Source: Fumia xinanensis (GTDB lineage: Bacteria > Bacillota > Clostridia > Oscillospirales > Ruminococcaceae). Taken from it: 64,000 bases of DNA. The position numbers and the translations under genes were made by a program. The stretch spans positions 434,001-498,000 of the forward strand of contig NZ_JACRSV010000001.1 in assembly GCF_014384905.1 (NCBI RefSeq), written 5' to 3'. The notes below the pieces were generated by a model. That model made no database searches and was not told where the DNA came from. It was given only the letters and a program-made list of their open reading frames with translations. Each line of letters begins with the position of its first letter. Positions within the stretch are counted from its first letter, which is position 1. Shown here in pieces: positions 31,528 through 40,010 of the stretch.

Positions 31528-32061
31528 ATGACTGACTATATGGAAAGGCTGTATATCGAAGACGAAGAGGAAAATCAAGACGAATTTGTTATTGATAGTG
31601 CTAATAAGGCTGATTGGGCATTGGAAAAAATTAAAGAAGAACGTGCGAGGCGCGATCTATTTATTCAAGCCGCAGAGCAAAGAATAGAATCCTTAAAAGC
31701 AAAAATCGACGAGGCAAAAAGCAAATGTGACAGCAAAACATCTTTTTTGCTTATTAAGCTAAATGATTATCTGGATACAGCCCCAGCAAAGATTACTAAA
31801 ACCCAGATGTCTTTGGAACTTCCAAACGGGAAACTAATTAGGAAGCTTCCAAAGATAGATTATCAAAAAAATGAATCTGAGTTGCTAAAATACGTTGTAA
31901 ATCTAGCCCCAGAATATTTAAAGATAGAGCAAAAAGTTAATTGGGCAGAAATGAAGAAGGATTTACAAGTTGTAGATGGAATGGTTATGAGAAAATCAAC
32001 GGGCGAGATCATTGATTGTATCAGTACCATAGCAAAGCCGGCTACTTTTGACGTAGATTAG
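31528..32061 (+). CDS. Host-nuclease inhibitor, Gam family
   Basis: A 177-residue protein of the Mu Gam type. The N-terminal half is a long coiled coil (about 25-85). The C-terminal half has TKTQMSLELPNGKLIRKLPK and WAEMKKDLQVVDGMVMRKSTGEII, typical of this family in Firmicutes prophages. Gam proteins bind double-stranded DNA ends and block exonucleases, which helps phage recombination and replication. GAGGA precedes the ATG. It is the first gene of the replication-recombination block. Confidence 0.85.
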   Translation: MTDYMERLYIEDEEENQDEFVIDSANKADWALEKIKEERARRDLFIQAAEQRIESLKAKIDEAKSKCDSKTSFLLIKLNDYLDTAPAKITKTQMSLELPNGKLIRKLPKIDYQKNESELLKYVVNLAPEYLKIEQKVNWAEMKKDLQVVDGMVMRKSTGEIIDCISTIAKPATFDVD

Positions 32062-32072
32062 GAGAATGCTCT

Positions 32073-32720
32073 ATGAGTAGAATGATTTGTGTCATGGGAG
32101 AATCCGGTTCTGGTAAGACCACTTCTATGAGAACGTTAAATCCTGATAGTACATACTACATTGATTGCGACAAAAAAGGACTTGCTTGGAAGGGATGGAG
32201 AAGTCAGTACAACTCAGAAAAGAAGAATTTTTTCTCCGGTCGGGATCTACCGAAAATCAGCCAAATCCTATTAGGTGTAAGTGAGAAACGGACAGATATC
32301 AGCACTATTGTGATTGATACACTAAATACCTGTATGGTAGACAAAGAAATCAAAGCTATGAACGATAAAGATGGCTTTGGAAAGTGGATTGACCTGACAC
32401 AGTACGTCTGGAATATTTGTGAAACTGCGGCAACTCTACGGGAGGATATTACCGTCATTGTGGCGATGCACAGCGAGACGATTCGGGACGATTTGGGCTA
32501 TACTTTCACCCGCATCAAAACCAACGGACGCAAACTGGAGAAAGTTGTGCTGGAGTCTCTTTTTGGCACTGTTTTACTGGCTAAACGGACCGAAGACGGA
32601 CGCTATGTATTTGAAACTCAGGCCAAAAACAGCACTGCCAAAAGCCCTATGGGCGCATTTGAAACATTTGAAATTGACAACGATATGGGCAAAGTTTTGG
32701 AAGCTCTGTCTGAATTTTAG
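32073..32720 (+). CDS. Phage RecA-fold ATPase (AAA_24/Sak4-like)
   Basis: A 215-residue nucleotide-binding protein. Walker A GESGSGKTTS is at residues 8-17 and TIVIDTLN (about 76-83) is the Walker B strand. The family is the phage AAA_24 group, related to Sak4 single-strand annealing or RecA-like proteins. Its place between Gam and the DUF669 protein supports a role in recombination or replication initiation. It starts 11 bp after the Gam stop. Confidence 0.85.
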   Translation: MSRMICVMGESGSGKTTSMRTLNPDSTYYIDCDKKGLAWKGWRSQYNSEKKNFFSGRDLPKISQILLGVSEKRTDISTIVIDTLNTCMVDKEIKAMNDKDGFGKWIDLTQYVWNICETAATLREDITVIVAMHSETIRDDLGYTFTRIKTNGRKLEKVVLESLFGTVLLAKRTEDGRYVFETQAKNSTAKSPMGAFETFEIDNDMGKVLEALSEF

Positions 32721-32744
32721 AAATTTGAAAGTGAGGAAAAATAA

Positions 32745-33362
32745 ATGATTAACAAACCAAATAACTGGGACAAGGTACAGGCCGCACAGGAACGAGTAAA
32801 ACTTCCCGCCGGGGGATATGTAGTCAAAATTATGGGGGCAAAAGTTGCTCAATACAGCAACAACGATGGACAGGCCTTTGAAAAACTGGAAATGGCGCTG
32901 GACATTATTGAAGGCGAATATAAGGACTTTTATGAAAAAGATTTCAAAATGCAAAACACCGAAGACAAAAAGTGGAAAGGTGTTCTGAAACAATACATAT
33001 TTAAAGACGATGGTACCGAAAAAGACGAGTGGACGAAATCGCAGTTCAAAGCTATGACAGATGCCATTGAGGACAGCAATAACGGGTATCACTGGGATTG
33101 GGACGAGTCAAAACTCAAGGGAAAAATCGTCGGATGTTTGTTCCGTTTGGAAGAATGGTCGGTTAACGGAAAAAAAGGATGGAAAGCCCAGCCTTTCAAA
33201 TTCATCCCGGTGGATGATGTAAGAAATGAGAACTTTAAAGTTCCGAAATTTAAGCCCCACAGAGATTATCCAAACGACACACCAGACGATGAGGTAAAAA
33301 CGCAGGGACAGTCAGTGCAGTTTGAACCGATTGAGGAAGACGACGGAGACCTCCCGTTCTAG
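32745..33362 (+). CDS. DUF669 family protein, likely ssDNA-binding
   Basis: A 205-residue protein that matches DUF669: GGYVVKIMGAKVAQYSNNDGQ near residue 23 and KGKIVGCLFRLEEWSVNGKKGW near 120-145. These proteins sit beside phage RecA-like ATPases, and some act like single-strand DNA-binding proteins. The C-terminal tail EEDDGDLPF is acidic and ends in an aromatic residue, as in SSB proteins, where it recruits partners. The SSB role is inferred from tail and context. Confidence 0.8.
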   Translation: MINKPNNWDKVQAAQERVKLPAGGYVVKIMGAKVAQYSNNDGQAFEKLEMALDIIEGEYKDFYEKDFKMQNTEDKKWKGVLKQYIFKDDGTEKDEWTKSQFKAMTDAIEDSNNGYHWDWDESKLKGKIVGCLFRLEEWSVNGKKGWKAQPFKFIPVDDVRNENFKVPKFKPHRDYPNDTPDDEVKTQGQSVQFEPIEEDDGDLPF

Positions 33363-33377
33363 CGCGGCGGTGACAAT

Positions 33378-33911
33378 ATGCACCCAATTGAAGTAGAAGA
33401 ATCCCTGAACAGCATGGTGATACTTTGCGACACTAGAGAACAACCTACACGCGCTTATAAGCGCCGTTTAGAGGCCATGGGCCGCCCATATGAGCGGGTG
33501 GCGTTGATATCTGGAGATTATAGCGCACGGGTCACTCTCCCCGATGGGACACCGTACAGTTTCGCAGACAAGGTTGCTATTGAGCGCAAAATGTCCGCTA
33601 ACGAGATCAGCAGCAACTTTACCCGTGGCCGCGACCAGTTCAAACGAGAGTTTGACCGGTTCACCGGCGCGGGCGGGAAACTGTACCTTTTGATCGAGCG
33701 CACGGATTGGGGGAGTATCTTGCGGCATCAATATAATACGCAGTTTGCCCCCAAATCGTTTATTGCGTCGCTGATGGCATGGCAAGCAAGGTATAACACA
33801 CAAATCCTGTTTTGCCAGCCGGAAGACACGGGACATTTAATCGAGCGGATCCTGTATTATGAGATCAAAGAACGGCTGGAAAGGGGCGACGCAGATGACC
33901 ATTGCGGATGA
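33378..33911 (+). CDS. ERCC4/XPF-type nuclease
   Basis: A 177-residue protein with the ERCC4 nuclease fold: VILCDTREQPT as first active-site strand, SGDYSARV, and AIERKMSANE as the ERKxxxD-like motif with a Glu in the final position. XPF-type nucleases cut branched DNA. Here it probably resolves replication or recombination intermediates. It has no helix-hairpin-helix domain. The CHC2 gene starts inside its 3' end (17-bp overlap). Confidence 0.85.
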   Translation: MHPIEVEESLNSMVILCDTREQPTRAYKRRLEAMGRPYERVALISGDYSARVTLPDGTPYSFADKVAIERKMSANEISSNFTRGRDQFKREFDRFTGAGGKLYLLIERTDWGSILRHQYNTQFAPKSFIASLMAWQARYNTQILFCQPEDTGHLIERILYYEIKERLERGDADDHCG

Positions 33912-34416
33912 AATCAAGCAATCCATTAAGATGGACGACCTGTTTAGGGCCTATGGGCTGGAACCAAATAGAGCCGGATTTGTCATCTGCCCTTTTCATT
34001 CTGAAAAGACTGCCAGCTTGAAAGCCTATGCCGATAATACCAGATTCAAATGCTTTGGCTGTGGGGCGCAGGGGGATGTAATCAGCTTTGTGATGCTGAT
34101 GCACAATATCACTTATTCACAGGCAATCCTGAGGATTAAAGACGATTTTTTCCTGCGTCCATATGAACCTGATACTCCTGGATTGAGAGAGTATAAGCAA
34201 ATATCAGCTGAAAAACTTCGGAACGAAAAAAAAAAGGCAGAAGTGGAAAATGAATTAGCAGAGCTATGTGAACTTCACCGCCAACTGTGGAAAATCTATC
34301 TGCACCGCCGCCCAAAAACCATGGATGAACCACCGGACAAATACTTTATTCTCGCCCTTCAAAATCTGGACTGGTTGGAATATGAAATCATGTGCCGGAT
34401 GAGCAAAATGAGGTGA
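33895..34416 (+). CDS. CHC2-type zinc finger (DnaG-like primase N-terminus)
   Basis: A 173-residue protein whose first 80 residues match the primase zinc domain: CPFHSEKTASLKAY, then CFGCGAQGDVISFVM. These place Cys-His-Cys-Cys for zinc. The TOPRIM polymerase domain of DnaG is missing, so priming must come from another protein, probably the DUF927 product just downstream, with this protein reading the template. ATG 33895 has GGAAAGGGG ahead and overlaps the nuclease gene. Confidence 0.85.
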   Translation: MTIADEIKQSIKMDDLFRAYGLEPNRAGFVICPFHSEKTASLKAYADNTRFKCFGCGAQGDVISFVMLMHNITYSQAILRIKDDFFLRPYEPDTPGLREYKQISAEKLRNEKKKAEVENELAELCELHRQLWKIYLHRRPKTMDEPPDKYFILALQNLDWLEYEIMCRMSKMR

Positions 34417-34513
34417 TAACATCGAACAGATACCAGAATTTACAAGGGACGATTTTCTAAGCACAACAACACCTTATGAGTTCGTTTACAAATACAAAAA
34501 CGATTCTTTCACT

Positions 34514-36259
34514 ATGGAACGGATACTAATTAAAATTTCTGAACAAGCCAATGCTCTTAAAATCAGGAATTTTAAAAAACTCTTTGCAGAATATGTAAAA
34601 GCCCAGCAAAAAGCAGCTGGAATCGTCGTCGCAGATAGTGTGACCCAATTTGAGGGACAGGAATTAGAGCTAAACTGCGGACAATGGCAGGCAGACGATA
34701 GCGGGATCACTGGCATCGGCTCCTACGGTGCAGAGGTAGAAGCTTGCAACCACCCTTTATTGCCGGTTCTCCGTCTCGTCAATATCGATACCGGTGTTGA
34801 AAAGCTGAAACTTGCCTATCGAAAAGGTAAGCAATGGAGATATACCATTGCCGAAAAGAAAACCCTTGCCAGTAACAACAGCATTTTGGAACTAGCCAAT
34901 GTGGGAATTGCTGTGAACAGCGAGAATTCCAGAAATATGGTCAAATACCTCCATGATGTGGAATCCTTGAATTACGATCTGATACCAGAAAAAAACAGCG
35001 TAGCAAGATTGGGATGGATAGGAGACAATGGATTTTCACCTTATGTGGAAAATCTGGTATTTGATGGGGAAGCCAATTTCAAAGGTTTTTTTGAAAGCGT
35101 GTCCAACTGCGGAAGCTATGATAAATGGCTGGCTCACGTCCGGCACATCCGACAGGGGGGCATTCCAATAAGGATGATTCTTGCCAGCGCCTTTGCTAGT
35201 GTGTTGGTGCCTATCACCGAATCCCTTTCGTTTTTCGTCCACCTTTGGGGGAGCGAAAGCGGAACCGGTAAAACGGTGGCATTGATGTTTGCAGCCAGCG
35301 TATGGGCTGATCCAGAGGCGGGAAAATACATCCACACTTTTAACGGAACTGCTGTAAGCTTGGAACTATCAGCCGGATTTGTAAACAATCTTCCCTTAAT
35401 TTTAGATGAGTTTCAGATGCTTAAAAACAAAAAAGATTTTGAATCGGTGGTATACATGCTTGCGGAAGGAATTGGGCGTGGACGCGGTGCAAAGTCTGGA
35501 GGACTGCAAAAAGCACAAACATGGCGCAACTGCATCCTCACAAGTGGAGAAATGCCTATCACGAACTTTATGACCGGCGCCGGAGCATTCAACAGAATTA
35601 TCGAAATTGAGTGTACCGAAAAGCTCTTTGAAAATCCCTTGGAAACCCTTGCAATTATTCGAAACAATTATGGATTTGCCGGAAAATTCTTTATAGAACG
35701 GATCCAGGAAGATGGAAACTTTGAAAGGGCAAAAGACCTATATTTACAGTTTTATAAACAGATTACCCAGTCCGATGCCACCGAAAAACAGGCAATGGCC
35801 GGTGCTGTACTTCTGACCGCCGATGCCTTGGCGACTGAATGGATATTTCAGGACGGGAAAGCACTCACAATAGAGGATATTAGCGACTATTTGCAGACCA
35901 AAACAGAAGTTGATATCAATGAACGCGCCTATAACTACATATGCGAGACAGTGGCAGCCAATAGCAATCGATTCAATCCAGCTAATGAAAACGGGGAGAT
36001 TTGGGGGAAAGTCGTAGATGACCAAGCCTATATTATCCGTTCTGTGTTTGAACGAATCTGTTCAGACGGCGGATACAGCAGCCGGGCCGTTCTCAGCTGG
36101 CTAATGCGAAAAAATCTGGTGGAGACTTCTAAGCAGAGCGGAAGCGGAAAAATTGTGCCTTCTAAAGTCGTAAAAATCGGCGGAAGCAGTATACGATGCG
36201 TAATTATGCAGCTAAAACCGATAGAAGATGAAGACGACTGGGACGATATGATTTTATAG
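34514..36259 (+). CDS. DUF927 replication ATPase
   Basis: A 581-residue protein with DUF927: Walker A GSESGTGKTVALMFAASVW near residue 250 and LILDEFQML as Walker B near 298. Such phage and plasmid proteins act as helicase-like replication initiators. The first ATG (34514) has no ribosome binding site. The same frame is open and coding-like from 34412, and GAGGTGA (34410-34416) lies correctly spaced before an ATC at 34421, so translation may begin there and add 31 residues. The gene ends directly at an iteron cluster, which it could bind. Confidence 0.85.
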   Translation: MERILIKISEQANALKIRNFKKLFAEYVKAQQKAAGIVVADSVTQFEGQELELNCGQWQADDSGITGIGSYGAEVEACNHPLLPVLRLVNIDTGVEKLKLAYRKGKQWRYTIAEKKTLASNNSILELANVGIAVNSENSRNMVKYLHDVESLNYDLIPEKNSVARLGWIGDNGFSPYVENLVFDGEANFKGFFESVSNCGSYDKWLAHVRHIRQGGIPIRMILASAFASVLVPITESLSFFVHLWGSESGTGKTVALMFAASVWADPEAGKYIHTFNGTAVSLELSAGFVNNLPLILDEFQMLKNKKDFESVVYMLAEGIGRGRGAKSGGLQKAQTWRNCILTSGEMPITNFMTGAGAFNRIIEIECTEKLFENPLETLAIIRNNYGFAGKFFIERIQEDGNFERAKDLYLQFYKQITQSDATEKQAMAGAVLLTADALATEWIFQDGKALTIEDISDYLQTKTEVDINERAYNYICETVAANSNRFNPANENGEIWGKVVDDQAYIIRSVFERICSDGGYSSRAVLSWLMRKNLVETSKQSGSGKIVPSKVVKIGGSSIRCVIMQLKPIEDEDDWDDMIL

Positions 36260-36547
36260 GTTACACGGAATACACAAAAATTTTCAGTTGTGTAACCGCG
36301 TAAAGCCCGATGGTTGCTGGGTTTGTTGGCAAAGGTTACACAGTTACACAAAAAATCGATACACACACCACTATATATAAAGAACATATATATTAGTTAA
36401 TAAAATATGAACATAATAGTGCACCTTACGCGTAAGAGAAAAAAACAGTGTAACTTGTGTAATTGTGTAACCAGTACCGATAAACCCGCATGGTTGACGC
36501 TTTTATATGGTTACACAAAAATTTTCAGTTGTGTAACCTGTGTTACC
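36259..36547. other. Probable phage replication origin with GTTACAC iterons
   Basis: GTTACAC or its complement GTGTAAC occurs at 36260, 36290, 36336, 36343, 36448, 36465, 36510 and 36531, plus imperfect copies at 36457 and 36541. Two outer pairs share a 27-bp direct repeat (36271-36297 and 36512-36538) and form hairpins. An AT-rich stretch (about 36369-36420) lies between the two groups. This 300-bp gap has no gene and directly follows the replication ATPase gene, as expected for a theta-type origin. Confidence 0.7.
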
Positions 36548-36560
36548 TTGAGGAAAAAAT

Positions 36561-36971
36561 ATGACATTTGAAGAAATTGAAAAACTGGTCATTCAGAAAC
36601 AGGATATGCCTAAACACTCTTCATTGGAAGAACTCTTTTGCTTCAATATGCTTTATCAACTTTACCGGGACTTCTATGGAAAAAGACTAAGTCGGGAAGA
36701 AGCAAAAGCAAAGAAAAGAGAAATTCAAGGCGCTTTCGACCAGGCAGTTTACAATCATGCTCTCTATTGTGCTGCATACGCCCAGTATCAGGAATCAATC
36801 CGTCAGGCGGGTCATTTAAGGGCTGAAATCTTAAAGGGCTTAGAGAGTGGTGCACAAGCGGACAAGTTACTGCTATTAGCCATGGAGTGTATCGGACGGA
36901 TGACCGGAGAAATGAGAACTTATGAGATTGTGAGGGATAAACTTGCCCCAGATGCGAAAATGCAAGAATAG
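36561..36971 (+). CDS. Hypothetical phage protein
   Basis: A 136-residue, mostly helical protein (SREEAKAKKREIQGAFDQAV and long Leu/Ala helices). It has no metal or catalytic motif I recognise. GAGG lies before the ATG. The next gene overlaps its end, which suggests translational coupling. It follows the origin, where other phages carry accessory replication proteins. Confidence 0.6.
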   Translation: MTFEEIEKLVIQKQDMPKHSSLEELFCFNMLYQLYRDFYGKRLSREEAKAKKREIQGAFDQAVYNHALYCAAYAQYQESIRQAGHLRAEILKGLESGAQADKLLLLAMECIGRMTGEMRTYEIVRDKLAPDAKMQE

Positions 36972-37344
36972 TAAATGCGGCCAGTATTTTGAGTACAATC
37001 CGGCAAGGAAACAAATATATTGCTGCTCAAAATGCAGGCAGGAAGCAAATCATCGAAAGCGAAATCGGAAAAGGGAATATCGCAAGCGGGAGCCAGCACC
37101 GGGCCCCAATCGCCCCTACACCGCAGACACCGTCTATCTCATCCACAAATGGTATCGGGAGGGGATGGATAGCAAAGAGATTGGCGATTTGCTGATGAGG
37201 AGCGTGGAAAATGTCCAAGCGGCGTTAGAAAAGCCGCTGACACGTGGGCAGGAGAAAACCATAAGCGAAATATCTTTTGCCCATAAAAACGTCTCACAGA
37301 GACACACAGAGCGAAGATTGACGAAACCAGAGGCAAGCTTTTAA
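36943..37344 (+). CDS. Zinc-ribbon protein with HTH-like C-terminal part
   Basis: A 133-residue basic protein. CKNSKCGQYFEYNPARKQIYCCSKC is a Cys4 zinc ribbon close to the ones in many phage proteins, split here as CKNSKCGQYF and YCCSKC. A strongly basic stretch (HRKRNRKREYRKREP) and a helical region (YLIHKWYREGMDSKEIGDLL) that looks like helix-turn-helix DNA binding follow. The likely start is TTG 36943, five bases after GAGGGA; ATG 36952 is the alternative. Confidence 0.65.
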   Translation: MPQMRKCKNSKCGQYFEYNPARKQIYCCSKCRQEANHRKRNRKREYRKREPAPGPNRPYTADTVYLIHKWYREGMDSKEIGDLLMRSVENVQAALEKPLTRGQEKTISEISFAHKNVSQRHTERRLTKPEASF

Positions 37345-37403
37345 ACGCGCGCGGCCTTTGCTGGAATGAAATTAATCCCCGCTTTTGGGGAGGGAGGAAC
37401 AAT

Positions 37404-37703
37404 ATGATAAAAATCTATGGATACAGCGACGACCTTGTTGAAATTGAAAACAGCACCTATAAAGAGGATGAAATAGGGTGCTATGACAAAGATGTGCGAA
37501 TCAGATTTGTAGATGGGACAATTATTAGAGTAGGCTACGGCAAATCTGAATTGGCCGTGTGGTACATAGTTGTCGAAGAACAGGGAACAGCAAAGCAAAC
37601 GCTTACTATTTGCGATAATGAAGAAGCAGAAATCTACAGTGATATTTTTGCAATTGATTCAGAAGTCAAAGGCCACAGTCTCATAAAGCACAAAGGAGCG
37701 TGA
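37404..37703 (+). CDS. Hypothetical small phage protein
   Basis: A 99-residue acidic protein with predicted beta strands (KDVRIRFVDGTIIRVGYG, VWYIVVEEQG). Phage proteins of this size with a DGTxIxVxY strand pair are common in Clostridia, but no function is known to me. GGGAGGGAGG precedes the ATG. The next gene begins 5 bp after its stop. Confidence 0.6.
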   Translation: MIKIYGYSDDLVEIENSTYKEDEIGCYDKDVRIRFVDGTIIRVGYGKSELAVWYIVVEEQGTAKQTLTICDNEEAEIYSDIFAIDSEVKGHSLIKHKGA

Positions 37704-37708
37704 CAGCA

Positions 37709-37867
37709 ATGCATGAACCATATGATAGATTTGCAATTAATCGGAGCAAAAACCAATTTGTCTTTATTCCTTCTGTAGGAATTGTATATTATAATTATTA
37801 TTTCAGGTTTTTAGTTGCTTTTATGTGGCTTAATATTCAGTTCAGAATTGGATTCTTTCGTAAATAA
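37709..37867 (+). CDS. Small aromatic, partly hydrophobic protein
   Basis: A 52-residue protein rich in Phe and Tyr (FVFIPSVGIVYYNYYFRFLVAF), with one possible membrane helix. Its initiation region AAAGGAGCGTGACAGCAATG (37692-37711) is repeated with one change before the next gene. That repeat supports the start. No family recognised. Confidence 0.45.
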   Translation: MHEPYDRFAINRSKNQFVFIPSVGIVYYNYYFRFLVAFMWLNIQFRIGFFRK

Positions 37868-37883
37868 AAGGAGCGTGACAACA

Positions 37884-38393
37884 ATGGCTAAGCAATATGC
37901 CGAACCGGCCGCGTATGAAGCTAAACTAGAAAAGGTAATGGGGCGGCTGGGAATCGAGAACTATGACTACAATTGGGACAGGTTTTCATGCTGGGTGGAA
38001 TTTACATACAAGGGACAACACTACCGTTTTTCTCACAGCGTCGAGAATGCTCAGATTCACGGCGTAAATATCAAATATGGCTCTGATGTATTCGCCCAAG
38101 TAGTCCTTTCGTTAGAGGATTTGGCCCGGATGGTAGAGCGAGGAATCTATGATCTGTCAACGTGGGTTGCGGGGATGAAATACTTACCCCCTAAGTCGGA
38201 TATACCGGATTGTTTCAAAGTGCTACAATTCCGCGAAATCCCCCGCAACATGCAGGAAGTGGAACGGCAGTTTAAGCAGCTCGCCAAAGCCGCCCACCCG
38301 GATACCGGAGGGAACGCGGAGCAATTTTGTCTCTTACAGGAGGCACGGGAACAAGCATTACAATATTTTGATGGGAGTTGTAGCAATGCCTAA
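37884..38393 (+). CDS. Phage protein with a J-domain-like C-terminus
   Basis: A 169-residue protein. The C-terminal 50 residues (MQEVERQFKQLAKAAHPDTGGNAEQF) carry the HPD tripeptide and helix pattern of a DnaJ J-domain, which stimulates host DnaK. The N-terminal part is a beta-rich domain with FTYKGQHYRFSHS. Phage J-domain proteins may recruit host chaperones for replication or assembly. The start at ATG 37884 follows the repeated initiation cassette. It overlaps the next gene by eight bases. Confidence 0.7.
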   Translation: MAKQYAEPAAYEAKLEKVMGRLGIENYDYNWDRFSCWVEFTYKGQHYRFSHSVENAQIHGVNIKYGSDVFAQVVLSLEDLARMVERGIYDLSTWVAGMKYLPPKSDIPDCFKVLQFREIPRNMQEVERQFKQLAKAAHPDTGGNAEQFCLLQEAREQALQYFDGSCSNA

Positions 38394-38673
38394 ACCAAAT
38401 TGTGACAAATGCGTACATAAAGCGGTGTGCGATAATTATACCAAAGAATTATCAATGGTAATGAATCTTAAAAATATCCGGGCCGAGAAATGTCCGTATT
38501 TTAAGGAATCCGGGTGGATAAGTGTTAAGGATAGGCTGCCAGAAAATGATGAACCGGTAGTATATTGGAGCACAAAGCTTGAAGATTTGGGAATTACTTG
38601 CAAGCCTGATTTCTACATAGACGGAGTAACCCACTGGATGCCGTTACCGGAACCGCCGAAGGAGGATAAATAA
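38386..38673 (+). CDS. Cys-rich protein with a DUF551-like C-terminus
   Basis: A 95-residue protein. The N-terminal 40 residues have CDKCVHKAVCDNY and KCPYF, suggesting a zinc site. The C-terminal half, GWISVKDRLPENDEPVVYW to THWMPLPEPP, is the DUF551 pattern seen in many phage early proteins. The function of DUF551 is unknown. The start is the second Met, after GGGAG. Its stop overlaps the next start codon (TAATG). Confidence 0.7.
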   Translation: MPKPNCDKCVHKAVCDNYTKELSMVMNLKNIRAEKCPYFKESGWISVKDRLPENDEPVVYWSTKLEDLGITCKPDFYIDGVTHWMPLPEPPKEDK

Positions 38674-38954
38674 TGGCTGAATTGAAAGACCTTGTAAACG
38701 AGCTAATGTCTCTGAACAATGAGAATCTATCCAAACGGGTAATCAACGACAACGATGTGCAATGGTGCTTGTCTGAACTGTATGATATGCTAGCCATCGA
38801 CGTGGTTGAGGTTGTGAGGTGTGGAGAGTGTAAATTTTATTCACCGGTAGAAGGTGACATAGGGGACTGCGAACGAGAAGATATCCTTTATCTTAATGTT
38901 AACAAATCTGATTTTTGTAGCTACGGCGTAAGAAAGAAGGACAAGCATGTATGA
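38673..38954 (+). CDS. Cys-rich early phage protein 1 (RCxxC...FCSYG type)
   Basis: A 93-residue protein with VVEVVRCGECKFY and a second half CxRE...DFCSYGVRK, a widespread phage family in which four cysteines probably bind zinc. Its function is unknown. A paralogue lies at 39737-40003. The gene overlaps its neighbours by 1 and 8 bases. Confidence 0.7.
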   Translation: MAELKDLVNELMSLNNENLSKRVINDNDVQWCLSELYDMLAIDVVEVVRCGECKFYSPVEGDIGDCEREDILYLNVNKSDFCSYGVRKKDKHV

Positions 38955-39378
38955 AAAATTGGTTGAACAGCTTGGAAGTTACTCAAAAAGATATAGAAGC
39001 GGCGAAACACTCGGAAGGGCTATTCAGTATACCGAAGATTTACTGGACGAAGCATCCGCAGCTATTGAGACCCTTGAAACGCTACTACAAAATTATGAGA
39101 GTGCTATTGATACTAAAAAGAGACTTGCTGCTAAAATCGAACAACTGCAATCAGAGCTGGAACAGGTAAAGCGTGAACGGAATGAGGCAATATCATGCCT
39201 TAGATATTATGGCGAGTGCTACGGATGCCTATATGCTGTTGACAATAATCCATGTTTATGCAGAGAATGTAACCTAGATGAAAGTAGCTGCGAATCATGT
39301 TTGTGGTCGGAAGACCCCTGTGAAACCTGCCTTTATGGTGAAAATTGGGAATGGAAAGGGACAAAGGGGAAAAAATGA
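38947..39378 (+). CDS. Coiled-coil protein with a Cys-rich C-terminus
   Basis: A 143-residue protein. Residues about 25-85 form a coiled coil (ETLLQNYESAIDTKKRLAAK). The last 60 residues have ten or more cysteines in CxxC-like spacing (YGECYGCLY, CLCREC, CESCLW, CETCLY), probably binding two or three zinc ions. No family recognised. It overlaps the previous gene by eight bases and the next by four. Confidence 0.6.
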   Translation: MYEKLVEQLGSYSKRYRSGETLGRAIQYTEDLLDEASAAIETLETLLQNYESAIDTKKRLAAKIEQLQSELEQVKRERNEAISCLRYYGECYGCLYAVDNNPCLCRECNLDESSCESCLWSEDPCETCLYGENWEWKGTKGKK

Positions 39379-39548
39379 GCTATAAATCCTGCTATGACTG
39401 TCTGCGTCTGTATTACTGTAAATATGCCGAAATGAAAGTCAGCGTTGGAACAAAAGTCAAGGATACACTGCACTCATGCAGTGGATTTCGTAGCATTAAA
39501 ACTACATATTTGCCGGAACTTGATAAAGGGGACGATGAAAATGAATAG
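39375..39548 (+). CDS. Small Cys-containing phage protein
   Basis: A 57-residue protein beginning MSYKSCYDCLRLYYCKY, with a further Cys near residue 34. The start is the Met at 39375, overlapping the previous stop; the frame also extends ten codons upstream. A zinc-binding structure is possible. Function unknown. Confidence 0.55.
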   Translation: MSYKSCYDCLRLYYCKYAEMKVSVGTKVKDTLHSCSGFRSIKTTYLPELDKGDDENE

Positions 39549-39723
39549 TGCTTTAATTATAGGTATTTGTATTTGGATTATCGGGATATCAATACAGATA
39601 TTCGCTTCTGGATATAGCTTCAATATGCCAGAAAACAAAAGAAATAAGCGAGATGCAATATCAATTACAGGCGAAATCATTACAGGTTTTGGCTTTGTGT
39701 GGATGGGATTATTTCTTAGATAG
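39535..39723 (+). CDS. Small two-helix membrane protein
   Basis: A 62-residue protein with one strongly hydrophobic helix at residues 5-25 (ALIIGICIWIIGISIQIF) and a second at 43-60. AAAGGGG lies four bases before ATG 39535; ATG 39541 is also possible. It overlaps the previous gene by 14 bases. Function unknown. Confidence 0.55.
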   Translation: MKMNSALIIGICIWIIGISIQIFASGYSFNMPENKRNKRDAISITGEIITGFGFVWMGLFLR

Positions 39724-39736
39724 GGGGAAAATAACG

Positions 39737-40003
39737 ATGGCTAAATACATAGAGCAGGATGCAATATATCGAAAACTTGAAGAAAGATACAAATATTCGT
39801 CGGGAGAAGCCCATCAGGCATATAGCCAAGCGATAGATGATTTATTAAGTATCCCTGTTATTGATATGGTTGAGGTTGTGAGGTGCGAGAAATGCAAATA
39901 CCATATATACGATAGCGAATACGATAGACACCGGTGCAATAGATTGTTGAGCACTTTCAAAATCGAAAATGATGATTTTTGCAGCTACGGGGAGAGAAAG
40001 TAG
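39737..40003 (+). CDS. Cys-rich early phage protein 2 (RCxxC...FCSYG type)
   Basis: An 88-residue protein with MVEVVRCEKCKYH and DDFCSYGERK, the same zinc-ribbon-like family as the product of 38673-38954. The N-terminus (YIEQDAIYRKLEERY) is the helical lead seen in the family. Function unknown. The start is ATG 39737 after GGGGGA. Confidence 0.7.
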   Translation: MAKYIEQDAIYRKLEERYKYSSGEAHQAYSQAIDDLLSIPVIDMVEVVRCEKCKYHIYDSEYDRHRCNRLLSTFKIENDDFCSYGERK

Positions 40004-40010
40004 TCCGAAT

